Shown: positions 5,460 to 6,261 of the stretch, one piece after another
How positions within the stretch are numbered: the stretch's first letter is position 1
Layout of the letters: each line of letters starts with the position of its first letter
Assembly: GCA_003162595.1 (NCBI GenBank)
Contig: PMNJ01000117.1
Location: 1 to 6,261 of the forward strand
Origin: Bacteroidales bacterium
GTDB lineage: Bacteria; Bacteroidota; Bacteroidia; Bacteroidales; VadinHA17
Reading direction: 5' to 3'
Length of the DNA: 6,261 nt
Made by a program: the position numbers and the translations under genes
The notes under the pieces: model-generated
Told to the model about the DNA's origin: nothing
What the model saw: only the letters and a program-made list of their open reading frames with translations
Database searches by the model: none

Positions 5460-6261
5460 TTATTTAGTTATCTCAACAACTGCATACTTTGAAATTTTCC
5501 AGAACTGAACGGGATCTGTTATCTCTATGGATACAATTTTCTTGTCTTTATCACGTATAAACTGATATGAATTCGCGGGATGCTCAGAGATAAGCTTAGC
5601 ACTTTTTGAATTTACAGGAATTGATTTTGTAACAGTGATATCGATTTGCAGGAAGGAGCTATCGGGAAAACTTCCGGCTAAAGTTTTCGTTTTACCTAAT
5701 CCAATGAATCCCCCTTCTTTGGTTAAAAGACCCTTAGCCTTAAGCTGTTTATATGTTCCACAGGCAAAAAAAGCCTTATTCATCTCATTAGTCTGAGTAT
5801 TGATTTTCTCATCCTTTTGAACAAGAGTACTTTGCAAATCGGAGTTCTTTGTATTTAGCTGGTCAATTTCGAATTTTTTGGTGAGCAGAGTGGCCTTCAA
5901 ATCCGCAATGTCACTTTCACTTTGTTTAACCGATGCTTCCAATTCAGAGATTGTATTTTGCAGAACCTTTATTGTTCCGCCAGACTTACTCAATTGAGCA
6001 TTTAAAGAGGCAATTTTATGTTTGTTCTGTTCAATTAGTGTATTAATGTATTTAATATCTTCCACAATTTGTTGTCTCTTATCCTTGGATAATTCCACAT
6101 TCGACGAATTAGTCGAGATTATGTGCTCTTTATCCTTTATGATTGCGATATTCTTTTCAACATCGCCAAAAGTTGTAACCCATTCTCCTATAGATGAATC
6201 ACGGGAAGCTATTTTATTGGTAAAAGAATTCTTCTGCACTTCCATCTGACTGAGCAGTAGT
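5460..6261 (-). CDS. Coiled-coil protein with conserved C-terminal domain, 5'-partial
   Basis: No enzyme is recognised. With residues counted from the first visible ATG (6245), about 55-155 form a long heptad-type coiled coil rich in K, E, Q, L and I. A globular beta-rich C-terminal domain of about 105 residues follows, opening with NKAFFACGTYKQLKAKGLLT and then EGGFIGLGKTKTL, and ending with DPVQFWKISKYAVVEITK. This combination resembles uncharacterised Bacteroidota envelope proteins that usually begin with a signal or lipoprotein peptide; that is recollection of the family style, not a search. The frame stays open past the ATG to the window edge (codons LLLSQ before it), and the first visible residues, including RDSSI, look like the middle of the conserved N-terminal region, so the true start probably lies outside. 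The single cysteine (C162) is in the NKAFFACGT motif. It converges on the redoxin gene and ends 49 bases past the terminator stem. A structural or cell-envelope role is only a guess. Confidence 0.8.
   Translation of the reverse strand, partial: LLLSQMEVQKNSFTNKIASRDSSIGEWVTTFGDVEKNIAIIKDKEHIISTNSSNVELSKDKRQQIVEDIKYINTLIEQNKHKIASLNAQLSKSGGTIKVLQNTISELEASVKQSESDIADLKATLLTKKFEIDQLNTKNSDLQSTLVQKDEKINTQTNEMNKAFFACGTYKQLKAKGLLTKEGGFIGLGKTKTLAGSFPDSSFLQIDITVTKSIPVNSKSAKLISEHPANSYQFIRDKDKKIVSIEITDPVQFWKISKYAVVEITK

Noticed and set aside
6243..6245. ATG at 6245 as the true start of the coiled-coil gene
   Set aside because: The frame continues upstream without a stop to the edge, and no signal peptide follows this ATG, although such proteins usually have one.
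6022..6249. Plus-strand frame opposite the coiled-coil gene
   Set aside because: Its hydrophobic, serine-rich translation is a shadow of the coiled-coil codons.

Overview
The window reads as chromosomal DNA of a Bacteroidota bacterium, probably an environmental or anaerobic Bacteroidales-like lineage. The evidence is moderately AT-rich DNA, no clear Shine-Dalgarno sites, one promoter matching the Bacteroidota form TTTG-N19-TAnnTTTG (4116-4146), and protein families with a Bacteroidota flavour: a class A penicillin-binding protein with a basic C-terminal tail, a double redoxin secreted protein, and a coiled-coil protein with a conserved C-terminal domain. The assignment is inferred from style, not from a database search.

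Layout from left to right: (1) 1-1602 (+), the C-terminal two thirds of a bifunctional class A PBP whose start lies before the window. (2) 1772-2851 (+), a membrane protein of the ERG4/ERG24 sterol C14/C7/C24 reductase family. (3) 2883-3680 (-), a short-chain dehydrogenase, convergent with gene 2 across only 31 bases. (4) 3681-4173, a long intergenic stretch with one doubtful small ORF (3830-4000), pyrimidine-rich heptamer and hexamer arrays, and the promoter of the next gene. (5) 4174-5307 (+), an exported two-domain thioredoxin-fold protein. (6) 5308-5459, a convergent gap with a GC-rich palindrome and a bidirectional terminator. (7) 5460-6261 (-), a coiled-coil protein whose N-terminus runs off the right edge.

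The genes do not form one operon. The most suggestive pairing is the sterol-reductase-like protein with the NADPH-type dehydrogenase; both could act on a polycyclic or isoprenoid lipid, but their convergent orientation makes a joint role only a hypothesis. The PBP and the redoxin protein are envelope functions that need no link to the others.

I found no CRISPR array, tRNA, rRNA, insertion sequence or phage gene. I see no clear undescribed system. The best leads are the sterol-reductase homologue and the short degenerate tandem repeats shared between separate intergenic gaps.
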